Notes: a model not told the origin generated them from the sequence alone. Shown: positions 16,441 through 24,819, counted from the stretch's first letter. The stretch is DNA of 54,915 nucleotides from Pirellulaceae bacterium (GCA_013002105.1 JABDKS010000073.1:1-54915); one strand, 5' to 3'. Program-made: numbers and translations.

Positions 16441-17358
16441 ATGTCTGTACTAAAAACCACATTCTCACGATTTTCGACTGACGATTGTTCGACGATGGCC
16501 GCCGCGCTGGCCTATTACACAATCTTCGCGTTGCCGCCGCTGCTTTATCTGCTTTTGACGATCGTCAGCTATGCAATGACGCTCACCTATGGGGCCGAGC
16601 TTGCCGACGAAAAAGCACGCACGTTGATCCAGGAGCAAGCCGGCCAGCTGATTGGCAACGAAGCGGCTGCCGATGAAATCACGACGATACTGCAGGAAAA
16701 CACCGATGCCGGCGGCGTATGGTGGAAGTCGGCAATCAGCTTGATCGCGATCATCTTTGGCGCCACCGGTGTCGTTGCTGCAGTTCAGGCGGCGCTGAAT
16801 CGGGTTTGGCGAGTTCAGCCGGACCCTGAGGCCGGCGGCGTAAAGAACTTTTTAGTCAAGCGAACTCTCTCATTTGCATTGATCATCGGCCTTGGTTTCC
16901 TACTGGTTGTTTCGATGGTCGTATCGACCGTCTTGACAGCGGTTGGATCACAAGTCGGTGGTTGGATTGGGCTGGAGGAAACGTTCGTGACAGTGATGAA
17001 CTACGTTGTGGTGTTTTTGGTCACCCTGGTCGTTTTTGCTTCAATGCTGAAATTCATGCCGGATGCCGAAATCAGCTGGAAAGATGTATGGATCGGTGCA
17101 CTCGTGACCGCGATTCTCTTCTTTGTCGGTCGATATGCGATGGCAGTGTACTTTTCGAATACAAATCCGGGCGCACAGCTGGGCAGCGCCGCAGCTTCGC
17201 TGGCAGTCCTGTTGGTCTGGGTTTATTACTCGTCCATGATTTTCTTGTTTGGAGCTGAGTTCACGCAGGCATGGGCAACGGAATATGGGCGAGGGATACA
17301 GCCGGAGGAAGGCGCTGTCCGTATCGAACGAAAGATCGTTCGTGATGCAGCATCCTGA
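16441..17358 (+). CDS. YihY/BrkB-family inner-membrane protein
   Basis: 305 residues with about six transmembrane helices. Family motifs are AAALAYYTIFALPPLLYLLLT near residue 20, the central FGATGVVAAVQAALNRVWRVQP, and YFSNTNPGAQLGSAAASLAVLLVWVYYSSMIFLFGAEFTQAWA in the last third. YihY/UPF0761 proteins are polytopic inner-membrane proteins; the old ribonuclease BN label was a misassignment and function is uncertain. Monocistronic, with a sigma-54-like site 50 bp upstream. Confidence 0.92.
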   Translation: MSVLKTTFSRFSTDDCSTMAAALAYYTIFALPPLLYLLLTIVSYAMTLTYGAELADEKARTLIQEQAGQLIGNEAAADEITTILQENTDAGGVWWKSAISLIAIIFGATGVVAAVQAALNRVWRVQPDPEAGGVKNFLVKRTLSFALIIGLGFLLVVSMVVSTVLTAVGSQVGGWIGLEETFVTVMNYVVVFLVTLVVFASMLKFMPDAEISWKDVWIGALVTAILFFVGRYAMAVYFSNTNPGAQLGSAAASLAVLLVWVYYSSMIFLFGAEFTQAWATEYGRGIQPEEGAVRIERKIVRDAAS

Positions 17359-17432
17359 CCAGTTCGCTGACCAAGATACTGAATCACTTTGCCCACTCCC
17401 TGTCAGAAATCTCCGCCGACTCTATCTGGAAT

Positions 17433-17447
17433 TGGTACACGATTCGC
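17433..17447 (+). promoter_or_regulatory. Weak sigma-54-like promoter for the repeat lipoprotein gene
   Basis: TGGTACACGATTCGC: GG and GC have correct spacing and lie 65 bp before the start, but -24 is TGGTA and -12 is TCGC. Confidence 0.3.
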
Positions 17448-17511
17448 AACAGATATTTGACGATACCGCAACGCTGCGGAAGCAAATCGAACACAAAGCT
17501 AGGAGACTAAG

Positions 17512-17868
17512 ATGAAGAAGATGTATCAGTGCTTTGCTGCACTCATGTGCTGTGCGATCATGATGGGTTGTGACGAAGGCCCCTACGATGAGGCTGCAGA
17601 TTCCGTTCGCAACTCGACGCAACAGCAAGCTGAAAATATTCGCGACGCTGGTCAAGAGCGTGCCGAAGCGATTCGGGATTCCGGCCAACAACAGGCGGAA
17701 GCTCTGCGTGACCGTTCGGACAGCGAAATGACCGAAGATCGTGCCGACGCAATCGAATCCCAAACGGAGCGTGCTGCTGACGCTCTTGAAGATCAAACAG
17801 AAAAGAAGGCCGATCAAATCGAAGAACAGGGCGAGACAAAGGCTGACCAATTGGAAGAGGTCGAGTAG
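17512..17868 (+). CDS. Lipoprotein with Ala/Glu/Arg-rich helical repeats
   Basis: 118 residues. A lipoprotein signal peptide (MKKMYQCFAALMCCAIMMGC) ends in the lipobox-like MMGC, so Cys20 should be lipidated. The mature part is a charged helix of about 11-residue repeats such as QQQAENIRDAG, QERAEAIRDSG and QQQAEALRD, then EDQTEKKADQIEEQG and similar. The pattern recalls LEA or apolipoprotein-like amphipathic helices. No enzymatic motif is present. A related lipoprotein is at 48691. A rho-independent terminator follows. Role unknown; possibly envelope protection. Confidence 0.8.
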   Translation: MKKMYQCFAALMCCAIMMGCDEGPYDEAADSVRNSTQQQAENIRDAGQERAEAIRDSGQQQAEALRDRSDSEMTEDRADAIESQTERAADALEDQTEKKADQIEEQGETKADQLEEVE

Positions 17869-17896
17869 TCAGCCCTTGGCTCTAGCTTTTCCACAC

Positions 17897-17938
17897 ACCG
17901 TTGCACGTTGGAATCGATCCAGCTTGCAACGGTTTTTC
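17897..17938 (+). terminator. Rho-independent terminator
   Basis: ACCGTTGCA (17897-17905) pairs with TGCAACGGT (17925-17933) and is followed by TTTTTC. It lies about 30 bp after the lipoprotein stop. Confidence 0.8.
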
Positions 17939-18403
17939 TTTGCGCCAAACCAGTTATTCAGTGGTTTTCGGGCGATCAACGTGGTCGCTTACCAAACTCC
18001 GTGCCTGACATTGACGATTCGCTGCCGCGCATCACCGCAGTCGAGACGCACAGATCGCACAAACTGATATGTCAGCATGAGTCCGCGACGCGGCTCGGCG
18101 ACACACAATCTCCGTATTCAATGCCATCGCGGGCTGTGGACGGCATGGCGTTTGCCTCTCACTAGTCAGCAACACAATCGTCGCCACGAGACAAACCGGC
18201 GGCGTTCCCACCCTTTCGATAAAGGTCGAATAACATGCAACCTGCACCTGCAGCACCCATTCAGACGGTTCACGGAGTCACTTTCCCGCTCGCTAAGTTT
18301 CTGCGGGCAATCAGCCCGCAATCCGCCGCTGCGGTTGATGGAAAAGATGCCAACCAAGGAAGCATCAAAAAATCTGTTGAATAAGTTTTCACGGTCACTC
18401 GAT
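17939..18403. other. Intergenic region upstream of the VDVD lipoprotein
   Basis: No gene is supported. It holds an inverted repeat TGCGGGC-AATCA-GCCCGCA at 18302-18320, about 85 bp upstream of the sigma-54 promoter at 18404, a plausible activator-binding position. Confidence 0.45.
18302..18320. promoter_or_regulatory. Possible activator-binding palindrome
   Basis: TGCGGGC-AATCA-GCCCGCA is a perfect 7-bp inverted repeat around five bases. Its position 5' of a strong sigma-54 promoter fits an enhancer, but it is only a candidate. Confidence 0.3.
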
Positions 18404-18418
18404 TGGCACGGAGGTTGC
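18404..18418 (+). promoter_or_regulatory. Strong sigma-54 promoter (VDVD lipoprotein)
   Basis: TGGCACGGAGGTTGC is a complete match to TGGCACG-N4-TTGC. It is 90 bp upstream of the start at 18508. Confidence 0.85.
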
Positions 18419-18507
18419 ATAATTGTCCTCTCGTTCGACGTGATCAACCCTTCCCCAGCGGCGGCGAATCGTCGAATCCCTGCCCCGTTGAAAACCTGAG
18501 AGAAACA

Positions 18508-18801
18508 ATGATGCTTAAGAAACTGATGTACTTGACGTGTGCCGGTGGTTTGTTTTTGGGAACCGTCGGATGTGACGTTGACCAAGTCGAAGAAGGCCGC
18601 TTGCCAAACGTTGACGTCGACGTCAGCGGCGATCCAGGCAACTTGCCCGAGTACGATGTCGAAGGTCCCGACGTCGATGTTCAAATGGAAGACAAAAAGA
18701 TCAACGTTCCCGACGTGGATGTGGATGTCGATACCGAGGAAGCCAATATCAAGGTTCCTGACGTCGACATTGACATTCCCGACGAGAACGATAACGAGTA
18801 G
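18508..18801 (+). CDS. Acidic lipoprotein with VPDVDVD repeats
   Basis: About 97 residues. The signal peptide (MMLKKLMYLTCAGGLFLGTVGC) ends in a lipobox GTVGC. The mature chain is strikingly acidic, with short alternating repeats such as NVDVDVSGD, GPDVDVQM, VPDVDVDVD and VPDVDIDIPDE. The alternation suggests a beta-strand or solenoid-like fold and possible cation binding; no known family was recognised. A perfect sigma-54 promoter lies upstream and a strong terminator downstream, so it is an independently regulated gene. Function unknown. Confidence 0.8.
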   Translation: MMLKKLMYLTCAGGLFLGTVGCDVDQVEEGRLPNVDVDVSGDPGNLPEYDVEGPDVDVQMEDKKINVPDVDVDVDTEEANIKVPDVDIDIPDENDNE

Positions 18802-18835
18802 TCATTGCGTCGAAAACGCGCAATTTGGACTCCAT

Positions 18836-18878
18836 GGTGGTCGCTTCGATCTCAATCGAAGCGACCATCGTTTTTTTT
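18836..18878 (+). terminator. Strong rho-independent terminator
   Basis: TGGTCGCTTCGAT pairs with ATCGAAGCGACCA around the loop CTCA, followed by CG and eight T residues. Located about 35 bp after the VDVD lipoprotein stop. Confidence 0.9.
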
Positions 18879-19241
18879 CGAAATAGCGTTGGTACGAGAT
18901 AACCAGGCTATTGATACAGACCAGCGCGGCAGACTATTGATCGAACCAACGATCCCCAGCTCGATCTCTCATTCGGGATGTCCGCTTCGTTCATGGTGTC
19001 AAGCAACGGTGTGCTTGGATCGCTGTGATCCCTCCATCGGAACCCGGCATTGGCACGTAGATTGCAATTACCGTCAGTGGAAAACGCGGCGTAGTTCGAC
19101 GACGCGATCATCGTACTCCCAGCATGTCGCGATGGTCAGGTTTTGAGCATCCTGCGCGTTATGAGACATCGACGACAGGCCACATGACTGCTTCGCTTGA
19201 TGGCAAACTGACAACGGACGGTACAGGCGGAATGAATCATC
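18879..19241. other. Leader region of the receiver-domain gene
   Basis: No gene is supported. The sigma-54 promoter at 19051 implies an unusually long leader of about 165 bases before the start codon at 19242. Confidence 0.45.
19051..19065 (+). promoter_or_regulatory. Strong sigma-54 promoter (receiver protein)
   Basis: TGGCACGTAGATTGC matches TGGCACG-N4-TTGC completely. It is 176 bp upstream of the start codon, further than the other sites. Confidence 0.75.
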
Positions 19242-19829
19242 ATGACTCAACCTCAACACTGTGTAATCGTAGATGACGTCCGAGCATATCGACTACAAAT
19301 TTCGTCTTGGCTACGTGAACTCGGTTTCGAATGCACGGGCGTAGCAGGTGCCAGAGAGGCTTGGGATCTACTTTGCTCACAGCCGACGAATTTGGTCGTG
19401 ACGGATATCGACATGCCGCATATCAGTGGATTTCAACTTATTCGAGCGATTCGCACTTCTGAAATCGCTGCTCTGGAATCGATCCCGATTATCGCGGCGA
19501 GCGGACTGTGCGATCCCGATGTCGGACGGTTTGTTCAGCAGATCGGAGCTAGCCGGTTTGTCGCCAAGCCCTTGGACAAAGAAACTTTCCTGTCCGCTGC
19601 GCAGACTGTTGTTGGCGATGCGATCAACAGCGACACGTCCGGTAGCGATACGACTGGCAGCGGTAAGCCGGGCCGATCGGATGAATTCGATTACAGCACC
19701 AGCTCACTCGACCGCGATTTCCCAAAAATTTCACCCGTCCTGCGGCGTCTCGCGCGCGAAGCAATCGAGCACCCCACCGCCGACCTGCTACGGATCCCAT
19801 CGACCAAGCCGACCCACCGACAACCTTGA
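19242..19829 (+). CDS. Single-domain response regulator with disordered tail
   Basis: 195 residues. Residues 5-125 form a receiver domain with DD pair D11-D12, phospho-acceptor Asp55 in VTDIDMPHISG, the Ala/Ser switch position in IIAASG and Lys in FVAKPL. The rest is a Ser/Thr/Gly-rich linker (SDTSGSDTTGSG) and a short C-terminal basic segment with no DNA-binding domain. It could act as a phosphate sink or by protein contacts. Promoter evidence suggests sigma-54 control; no kinase is adjacent. A REP-like motif follows. Confidence 0.88.
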   Translation: MTQPQHCVIVDDVRAYRLQISSWLRELGFECTGVAGAREAWDLLCSQPTNLVVTDIDMPHISGFQLIRAIRTSEIAALESIPIIAASGLCDPDVGRFVQQIGASRFVAKPLDKETFLSAAQTVVGDAINSDTSGSDTTGSGKPGRSDEFDYSTSSLDRDFPKISPVLRRLAREAIEHPTADLLRIPSTKPTHRQP

Positions 19830-19905
19830 GCGACTCGAGCGAAAAACAGGGAGTCAGAAGTCAAAAACTGGTTTGGCCCGTAAGGTGATTTGCTTTTTTA
19901 ACGGA

Positions 19906-19925
19906 TGACCCCTTTTACTCTGCCC
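19906..19925 (-). repeat. REP-like half site
   Basis: The reverse complement reads GGGGCAGAGTAAAAGGGGTC, matching the REP-like unit at 15099-15121 (GGGGCAGAG...AAAAGGGGTC) apart from three inserted bases there. Confidence 0.55.
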
Positions 19926-20056
19926 CGCCTCCTCCTCTGAACCGGTTTGCCACGATGGTATCCCTTGCTGGGTATCGCGACGTGGTGAGATTCTTGGTTC
20001 GAACAAAACACCAGTTACACTTACGTCGGTGCGACGGCGAGACCGGCTTCGCCTGC

Positions 20057-21319
20057 TTAATCGTTCAATCGATTGCTGATATCACACAAACATCGATTGA
20101 TTTCTAAGTTGTTGGAAATTCCGCATACGATACGAATTGTCTCCTGCATATGTGCTTTGACGTTCGGATCTGGTTTGACGTAGTGAACCAAGCGTCCGAA
20201 TGCGTGTTCGCAGATCACATCCCACGTCAATTCGGGTCGGATCAAACGCAATACACCTTCGGAGTCTTCACGAAATCGGGAAGGCAATTCGCGATGGGAC
20301 AGCCGGCTGATACCATCACCAAGTTGATCGATGCATTGGATCGCCGTGAACGGATCGTTGACACCGGGAGAAAGAGCTCGAGCGGCAATTTCAACAAATT
20401 GATTGATCAAGAACCTCATGTCTTGTGTGGGTGTTCGCTCGATTCCCATTGCGAAGGCGCTGCTAATGCGTGAGGTACAAACGTCAGCATCCAGCAGATC
20501 CGAAACGTCGAATTTCACGCGAGCAATTGGTTGCCCCACTAACAAGTGGTCACCGGGTTGGACAAGCAGCTCGACCACCGCTTGGTTCTCGCATGCGAAA
20601 TCGACCAACTCCGCTGGATCGACGCCTTGCAGGTAACCCGACCGCTTGCTCAGAACATTGGGGGCATCTTGAACAATGGCCAGCAATTGGCTGGCTTGCT
20701 CATCAATCAACTTTCCCGGCTCAGCGGGAAAAATCGCATCGATCTTGTCATCCAGGTCTTGCGAGATGCGATGAAGCACCGTCGAAATATGGATGCTTTC
20801 GGGAATGTGGTGAATGAAATAGATCAGTACGCCAACACTCGACAGCGTCAGTGCGATCGCTATCAGTATCGAGACGTGAGGAACGAAGACGTCCGTCTGC
20901 AGGATCGTGTCGTCCGAGCTGCCAGCCGACCGCACTGTTCGCAATACCAACAGGCAATAAAGGAACGTGGCGACAAAGGTCCCCAGCGTGATCTGGTTGC
21001 CGCGATCACGCATGAAGTTCGTGATCAGCCTGGGACCAAAGTGGCTCGTTGCGTACGAGACCGCAAGAATGGTCAACGAAAACGTCACACCCGCAACGGT
21101 GATCATCGACCCGGCAACCGTCGCCAATAGCGATCGTGCTCCATCGGGCTGATTCAAACTTGCCCACCACGAATCACTCATCCAGTCCGCGGCGTTGTAA
21201 TTCCGATCCAATTGGATGGTCGCTTGGCTTAGTAAGATCGCACTGATTGCCATCAGTGCCGGTACAAACCAGTAACTACCTTGGATCTTATACAGCCATT
21301 GCTGAATTCTGGCTCTCAC
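20057..21319 (-). CDS. DUF2254 membrane protein
   Basis: About 420 residues from the GTG giving VRARIQQWLYKIQGSYWFVPALM, which matches the usual DUF2254 start; the frame is open to 21427 but only with TTG or Met codons in a nonconserved extension. Four transmembrane helices fall in the first 190 residues (WFVPALMAISAILL; SLLATVAGSMITVAGVTFSLTILAVSYAT; ITLGTFVATFLYCLLVLRTV; ISILIAIALTLSSVGVLIYFIHHI). A cytoplasmic domain follows with LSPGVNDPFTAIQCIDQLG, a family hallmark. Function is unknown in the family. Confidence 0.85.
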   Translation of the reverse strand: MRARIQQWLYKIQGSYWFVPALMAISAILLSQATIQLDRNYNAADWMSDSWWASLNQPDGARSLLATVAGSMITVAGVTFSLTILAVSYATSHFGPRLITNFMRDRGNQITLGTFVATFLYCLLVLRTVRSAGSSDDTILQTDVFVPHVSILIAIALTLSSVGVLIYFIHHIPESIHISTVLHRISQDLDDKIDAIFPAEPGKLIDEQASQLLAIVQDAPNVLSKRSGYLQGVDPAELVDFACENQAVVELLVQPGDHLLVGQPIARVKFDVSDLLDADVCTSRISSAFAMGIERTPTQDMRFLINQFVEIAARALSPGVNDPFTAIQCIDQLGDGISRLSHRELPSRFREDSEGVLRLIRPELTWDVICEHAFGRLVHYVKPDPNVKAHMQETIRIVCGISNNLEINRCLCDISNRLND

Positions 21320-21694
21320 GGTGCATGCTCGTAATGGTAGGTGACAACTTGGGGTGCCCATTCGCCGCTGGTCGCTAAAGTGATCACGCAGTGATCCTAT
21401 TGGCCAGCCCATCACTGGGTAACGCAATGAGACGATCCACCGACGTGATCGACCGGAGCGATCGATTGGGGTGATTCCCCGGGGTGCTCAGATCTGAGCA
21501 ATCCTGTCGGGATGGCCCCTATCGTATCGGACAGACCCTTGGGGGCATCCCCGTTGACGGACCGCAGGTCGCAGTTTCATCGTCTATCGCGTTGTGGTCA
21601 ATGTTCGCCCAGGCCGCTCGCCATTCGACCAAGAACCACTGCCCTCGGCGACGGAACGGATGATTCGGAGCTATTTCGGCCCGAATCGACGCTT
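21320..21694. other. Intergenic region with a perfect palindrome
   Basis: No gene is supported. It contains TGCTCAGATCTGAGCA at 21485-21500, about 195 bp upstream of a sigma-54 promoter. Confidence 0.5.
21485..21500. promoter_or_regulatory. Possible activator-binding palindrome
   Basis: TGCTCAGATCTGAGCA is a perfect 16-bp palindrome. It sits upstream of the promoter at 21695 at enhancer-like distance; the assignment is inferred from position only. Confidence 0.35.
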
Positions 21695-21709
21695 TGGCAT
21701 ACCGCTTGC
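21695..21709 (+). promoter_or_regulatory. Strong sigma-54 promoter (CsbD/DUF883 operon)
   Basis: TGGCATACCGCTTGC has TGGCA and TTGC at exact spacing, 72 bp before the first gene of the five-gene run. Confidence 0.75.
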
Positions 21710-21780
21710 GATAAATACCTTCCGAAACGTTTGTCCGCGATGGACCAGCACAACAGTCACAACACACAGGGAGTTATTCA

Positions 21781-22200
21781 ATGGTGACGCGAGAAGAAAT
21801 CAAAGGCCACTGGAACGAAGTCAAAGGTCGTTTGCAGGAACACTGGGGCCAACTGACTGACGACGATCTGCGGCGTGCCGAAGGGTCAAAGGACCATCTG
21901 GTTGGCGTCGTTCAGCAAAAGACCGGTGCGACCCGAAGCGAAGTCGAGCAGTTCCTGTCGTCGATCTTGCAAGATAGCCAAGGAACAGTGCAACGCGTCA
22001 GCGATGCGGCCTCGCAATATGCTGACGAAGCGAGCGAGATCGTTCGTGAACAATATGCCCGTGCTGCCAGTGCAACCGATCACCTGTCAAAACAGGTCGC
22101 GCACACCGTCCGCAGCCGACCAACCGAATCGTTGTTGATCGCGTTTGGGCTGGGCATCGCTGCCGGCGCTGTTTTCTTTGTTGGCCGCAACCGTCGATAA
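21781..22200 (+). CDS. CsbD-DUF883 fusion membrane-anchored stress protein
   Basis: 139 residues. Residues 1-55 are CsbD-like (EEIKGHWNEVKGRLQEHWGQLTDDDLRRAEGSKDHLVG). The remainder resembles DUF883/YqjD: a long amphipathic helix (RVSDAASQYADEASEIVREQY) and a C-terminal membrane anchor (ESLLIAFGLGIAAGAVFFVGRNRR). YqjD-type proteins are inner-membrane, stationary-phase proteins reported to bind ribosomes. It has a GGGAG ribosome binding site and is the first gene of an operon that continues with four small membrane proteins. Confidence 0.88.
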   Translation: MVTREEIKGHWNEVKGRLQEHWGQLTDDDLRRAEGSKDHLVGVVQQKTGATRSEVEQFLSSILQDSQGTVQRVSDAASQYADEASEIVREQYARAASATDHLSKQVAHTVRSRPTESLLIAFGLGIAAGAVFFVGRNRR

Positions 22201-22211
22201 GGTGCAGCGCG

Positions 22212-22604
22212 ATGAAAACTTTGGCAACCCGAAAACAATCCGAAGCGATACGCGATCAAATGCGTAGCGTTCGTTCCGAACTGCCGTATGCAATGGACGA
22301 TGCGCGCGATGAATTGAAACAGCTTGCCGACTGGAAATACTACGTTCGCAAGTTACCGATGACGAGCATCTTGGCGACTGCTGCGGCCGCATACATGGCG
22401 GTCCCTAGCAGCCACACGCGACGGCCAGTGAATCGCAGCGAGGAAGAAAGTTCTGTCCCCGAAAAGTCGTTTCTGGCCGGCCTAACCGGTTCACTCGTTG
22501 CGATGGCACTGCGTACCGGTACATCGATGGCGATGCGGCATGCCAGTGGCATGTTCTTGAATTCCGCCGGCCCTAAGACGACGCAACGATCGCTTTACAA
22601 CTAA
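22212..22604 (+). CDS. Hypothetical membrane-associated protein of the yqjD-like operon
   Basis: 130 residues, family not recognised. The N-terminal half is helical and charged (RKQSEAIRDQMRSVRSELPYAMDDARDELKQLADWKYYVRKLP), followed by two weakly hydrophobic segments (MTSILATAAAAYMAV and FLAGLTGSLVAMALRTGTSMAMRHASG). It lies 11 bp after the CsbD-DUF883 gene, with AAGGTG as ribosome binding site. In E. coli the comparable operon is yqjD-yqjE-yqjK, and by position this may be an analogue of the third member. Confidence 0.75.
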   Translation: MKTLATRKQSEAIRDQMRSVRSELPYAMDDARDELKQLADWKYYVRKLPMTSILATAAAAYMAVPSSHTRRPVNRSEEESSVPEKSFLAGLTGSLVAMALRTGTSMAMRHASGMFLNSAGPKTTQRSLYN

Positions 22605-22637
22605 CTCAAGCTCTGTGAGCTTGAAAGGAGAGACAAC

Positions 22638-22853
22638 ATGATTGCTCCGGTCCAACCGCACGATACGCGGACACGACCTGACCGTCGCGTTGCAATTGAT
22701 GAGACGTGGGAATATGACACGACAGCTCCAGCGGAGCCGTCGACGTTGGATAGTATCCGAAATGTTATCGGAACTCATCCCGCCGCGGCGATTGCCTCGG
22801 CCGCTGTCGTCGGCTTACTGACTGCTTGGCTTGTAAAACGACGAGGGCATTGA
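22638..22853 (+). CDS. Small DUF883-like C-terminal-anchored protein
   Basis: 71 residues: a charged, disordered first half and a C-terminal anchor HPAAAIASAAVVGLLTAWLVKRRGH, the HP-x-AA-x(6)-GxLxGWLxxRR-like tail pattern of DUF883/YqjD proteins. GAAAGGAGAG precedes the ATG. One base separates its stop from the next start, indicating tight coupling. No catalytic motifs. Confidence 0.75.
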   Translation: MIAPVQPHDTRTRPDRRVAIDETWEYDTTAPAEPSTLDSIRNVIGTHPAAAIASAAVVGLLTAWLVKRRGH

Positions 22854-22854
22854 A

Positions 22855-23325
22855 ATGCACCAGACACAAACACGTAGCGGTGGATTTCAACGCGTGATGT
22901 CCGACATCGCCGATTTGTGCGAACTGCAATGGCAACTGCTGTCTGTTGATGGTCAGGAAGCGAAACGACGCGCTGTTCGTGCCGCGATTTTTATCGGCAT
23001 CGGGGGTATCACTGCCCTGTCGGGTTTGATGGCCCTGATGCTCGCTATCGGTCGTGTGATCCATGAGCAGTTCGATCTGTCTTTGGGAATCGCGTATCTG
23101 ATCACAGCCGCGGTGGCTCTGGTCATCGCCGGCTTATCCATGCTGATCGGCGCCAAGCTGGTTGGGCGTGCCAACGCGTCACTGAGCGAATCAAAACAAG
23201 AGTTTGCCGAGAACGTCCGATGGATTCGATCCGTCTTGTTGAAACCAAGTACATCGCCACGCAATCAGTTGCGGCGTGAAGACTTTGCACCCGAACCGCC
23301 GCACTACCAAAACGGTCGGCGTTAA
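22855..23325 (+). CDS. Phage-holin-X-like (DUF1469/YqjE) membrane protein
   Basis: 156 residues. The N-terminal helix contains DIADLCELQWQLLSVDGQEAKRRA, typical of DUF1469/YqjE, followed by two transmembrane helices (AIFIGIGGITALSGLMALMLAIG and GIAYLITAAVALVIAGLSMLIGAKLV) and a cytoplasmic tail. The holin name of the family is structural and does not imply phage origin. It neighbours DUF883-type genes as in the yqjD-yqjE pair of enterobacteria. Confidence 0.85.
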   Translation: MHQTQTRSGGFQRVMSDIADLCELQWQLLSVDGQEAKRRAVRAAIFIGIGGITALSGLMALMLAIGRVIHEQFDLSLGIAYLITAAVALVIAGLSMLIGAKLVGRANASLSESKQEFAENVRWIRSVLLKPSTSPRNQLRREDFAPEPPHYQNGRR

Positions 23326-23380
23326 TTGAATTTCACAAACACCCATTCAAATCATTTCTATCCCTTTTGAGGAGTAACCG

Positions 23381-23617
23381 ATGTCAACTTCGACAAGCCC
23401 GCAAACCAACGACTCCAGCGCCGTTCGCGAGATGGTTCAAGATACCACTGAATCGATCAGCGAAGGTTGCAAGATCGCTACCGAACATTACGTCACCGAA
23501 CCAGCCAAGGACCTGGTTAGCTTGGCGAAATCGTACGCCAAAGACAAACCGGAAGTCGCAGCGGTTTGGGCGTTTGGACTGGGCGTTATCGTCGGCTGGA
23601 AAATCAAGCCCTGGTAA
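23381..23617 (+). CDS. Small DUF883-like membrane-anchored protein
   Basis: 78 residues: a helical charged region (SSAVREMVQDTTESISEGCKIATEHYVTEPAKDLVSLAKSY) and a C-terminal anchor KPEVAAVWAFGLGVIVGWKIKPW. The P-x-AAVWAFGLGxxxGWK tail is again DUF883-like. TGAGGAG sits eight bases before the ATG. It is the last gene of the operon; a strong terminator follows at 23644. Confidence 0.8.
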   Translation: MSTSTSPQTNDSSAVREMVQDTTESISEGCKIATEHYVTEPAKDLVSLAKSYAKDKPEVAAVWAFGLGVIVGWKIKPW

Positions 23618-23643
23618 TCCGCGTTACAAACCTGTGAAAAAAG

Positions 23644-23684
23644 TAGCCGAGCGTTTGGCAATCCAAAGCTCGGCTATTTTTTTC
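23644..23684 (+). terminator. Strong rho-independent terminator
   Basis: TAGCCGAGC pairs with GCTCGGCTA around a 15-base loop and is followed by seven T residues. It closes the CsbD/DUF883/holin-X operon. Confidence 0.9.
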
Positions 23685-23751
23685 GTGTGACATGGGCCCA
23701 AGTTGATTCCCCCCCCCTTTGTTATTGCTCCGTCTGATTGAACCGCTCTGC

Positions 23752-24819
23752 ATGAACCCTCCGCACCGATCATCGGCTACGCCGACCACCCTGCCAACTT
23801 CGCGAATAAACTCAGAACCGCAGTTGCCCGTTTCCCAGATATCTGTAAGTCAGACGTCGGACATCCACACGTCAGATTTTCTGATGGATGTCATCAAGGG
23901 AATGAGCTCCGTACCCCGCAGTCTCGCAGCGAAATACTTCTACGATGAGACAGGATCGAAACTGTTTGATCAGATTTGCGAATTGCCGGAGTACTACCCG
24001 ACACGAACCGAGAGTCAGATCATGGCTCGCTATGCCACTTCGATGGCCGACTGTATCGGGCCCAATTGCAGATTGATCGAATACGGCAGCGGTAGCAGTA
24101 TCAAAACGCGAATCCTACTGGATCATCTGGTGGACCCGGCCGTCTACGTACCCGTCGACATATCCGACGAGCACTTGCGCGCCACCGCGGAGAACTTGTC
24201 ACCAGAGTATCCGCTGTTGCCAATTGCACCGGTGTCCGCTGACTTTACCGCACCCTTCGATCTGCCCCGCGCTGGCGTGGGTGTCGATCGAACCTGCATT
24301 TATTTTCCGGGATCAACGATAGGTAATTTTTCTCCGCGCGATGCTCAGCGACTATTAGCAGGGATGCCCAGTTGCGGTCGTGCTGACGGTTTGCTGATCG
24401 GTTTTGATCTGCAGAAAGACGTCGCCGTGCTCGAAGCAGCTTACAACGATCAACGTGGTGTCACTGCAGCATTCAACAAGAACTTGCTCGCTCGCATCAA
24501 CCGTGAGTTGTACGCAGATTTTGACCTGTCTCGTTTCCATCATCTCGCGTTTTACAACTCGAATCAGTCACGAATCGAAATGCATTTGCGTAGCCGCTGT
24601 GCGCAAGAGGTCCACATTGCGGGTCAGAGTTTTCAACTCCAGCGGGCCGAGACAATCCGTACAGAATATTCGCACAAGTACACGATCGAAGGTTTCTCAG
24701 CCATGGCTGCACGTGCTGGCTGGGCCAGTCGTAGGACGTGGACGGACGAACAGAATTACTTTGCCGTAATGTATCTGGAGCGATCAAATTGGCGCGAGCA
24801 GTGTTCGAGCATCAAGTGA
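23752..24819 (+). CDS. egtD: L-histidine N-alpha-methyltransferase EgtD
   Basis: About 355 residues. SSVPRSLAAKYFYDETGSKLFDQICELPEYYPTRTE is the diagnostic N-terminal block. The SAM-binding IEYGSGSSIKTRILLDHL and CIYFPGSTIGNFSP follow, then FNKNLLARINRELYADFDLSRF, and IRTEYSHKYTIEGF near the C-terminus, where the Glu and Ser recognise histidine. Reaction: trimethylation of L-histidine to hercynine. I start at the second Met; no clear ribosome binding site is visible. egtB follows on the same strand after 388 bp, an unusually wide gap for this pair. Confidence 0.95.
   Translation: MNPPHRSSATPTTLPTSRINSEPQLPVSQISVSQTSDIHTSDFLMDVIKGMSSVPRSLAAKYFYDETGSKLFDQICELPEYYPTRTESQIMARYATSMADCIGPNCRLIEYGSGSSIKTRILLDHLVDPAVYVPVDISDEHLRATAENLSPEYPLLPIAPVSADFTAPFDLPRAGVGVDRTCIYFPGSTIGNFSPRDAQRLLAGMPSCGRADGLLIGFDLQKDVAVLEAAYNDQRGVTAAFNKNLLARINRELYADFDLSRFHHLAFYNSNQSRIEMHLRSRCAQEVHIAGQSFQLQRAETIRTEYSHKYTIEGFSAMAARAGWASRRTWTDEQNYFAVMYLERSNWREQCSSIK

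Noticed and set aside
15987..16460. 157-codon minus-strand ORF
   Set aside because: Runs through the 16-bp tandem repeat and the sigma-54-like site of the YihY-family gene; no domain.
18166..18684. 172-codon minus-strand ORF
   Set aside because: Antisense to the VDVD lipoprotein and its promoter; the opposite strand has the signal peptide, promoter and terminator.
22855..23325. Prophage origin for the holin-like gene
   Set aside because: The DUF1469/holin-X family is chromosomal and next to DUF883-type genes; no other phage genes occur.
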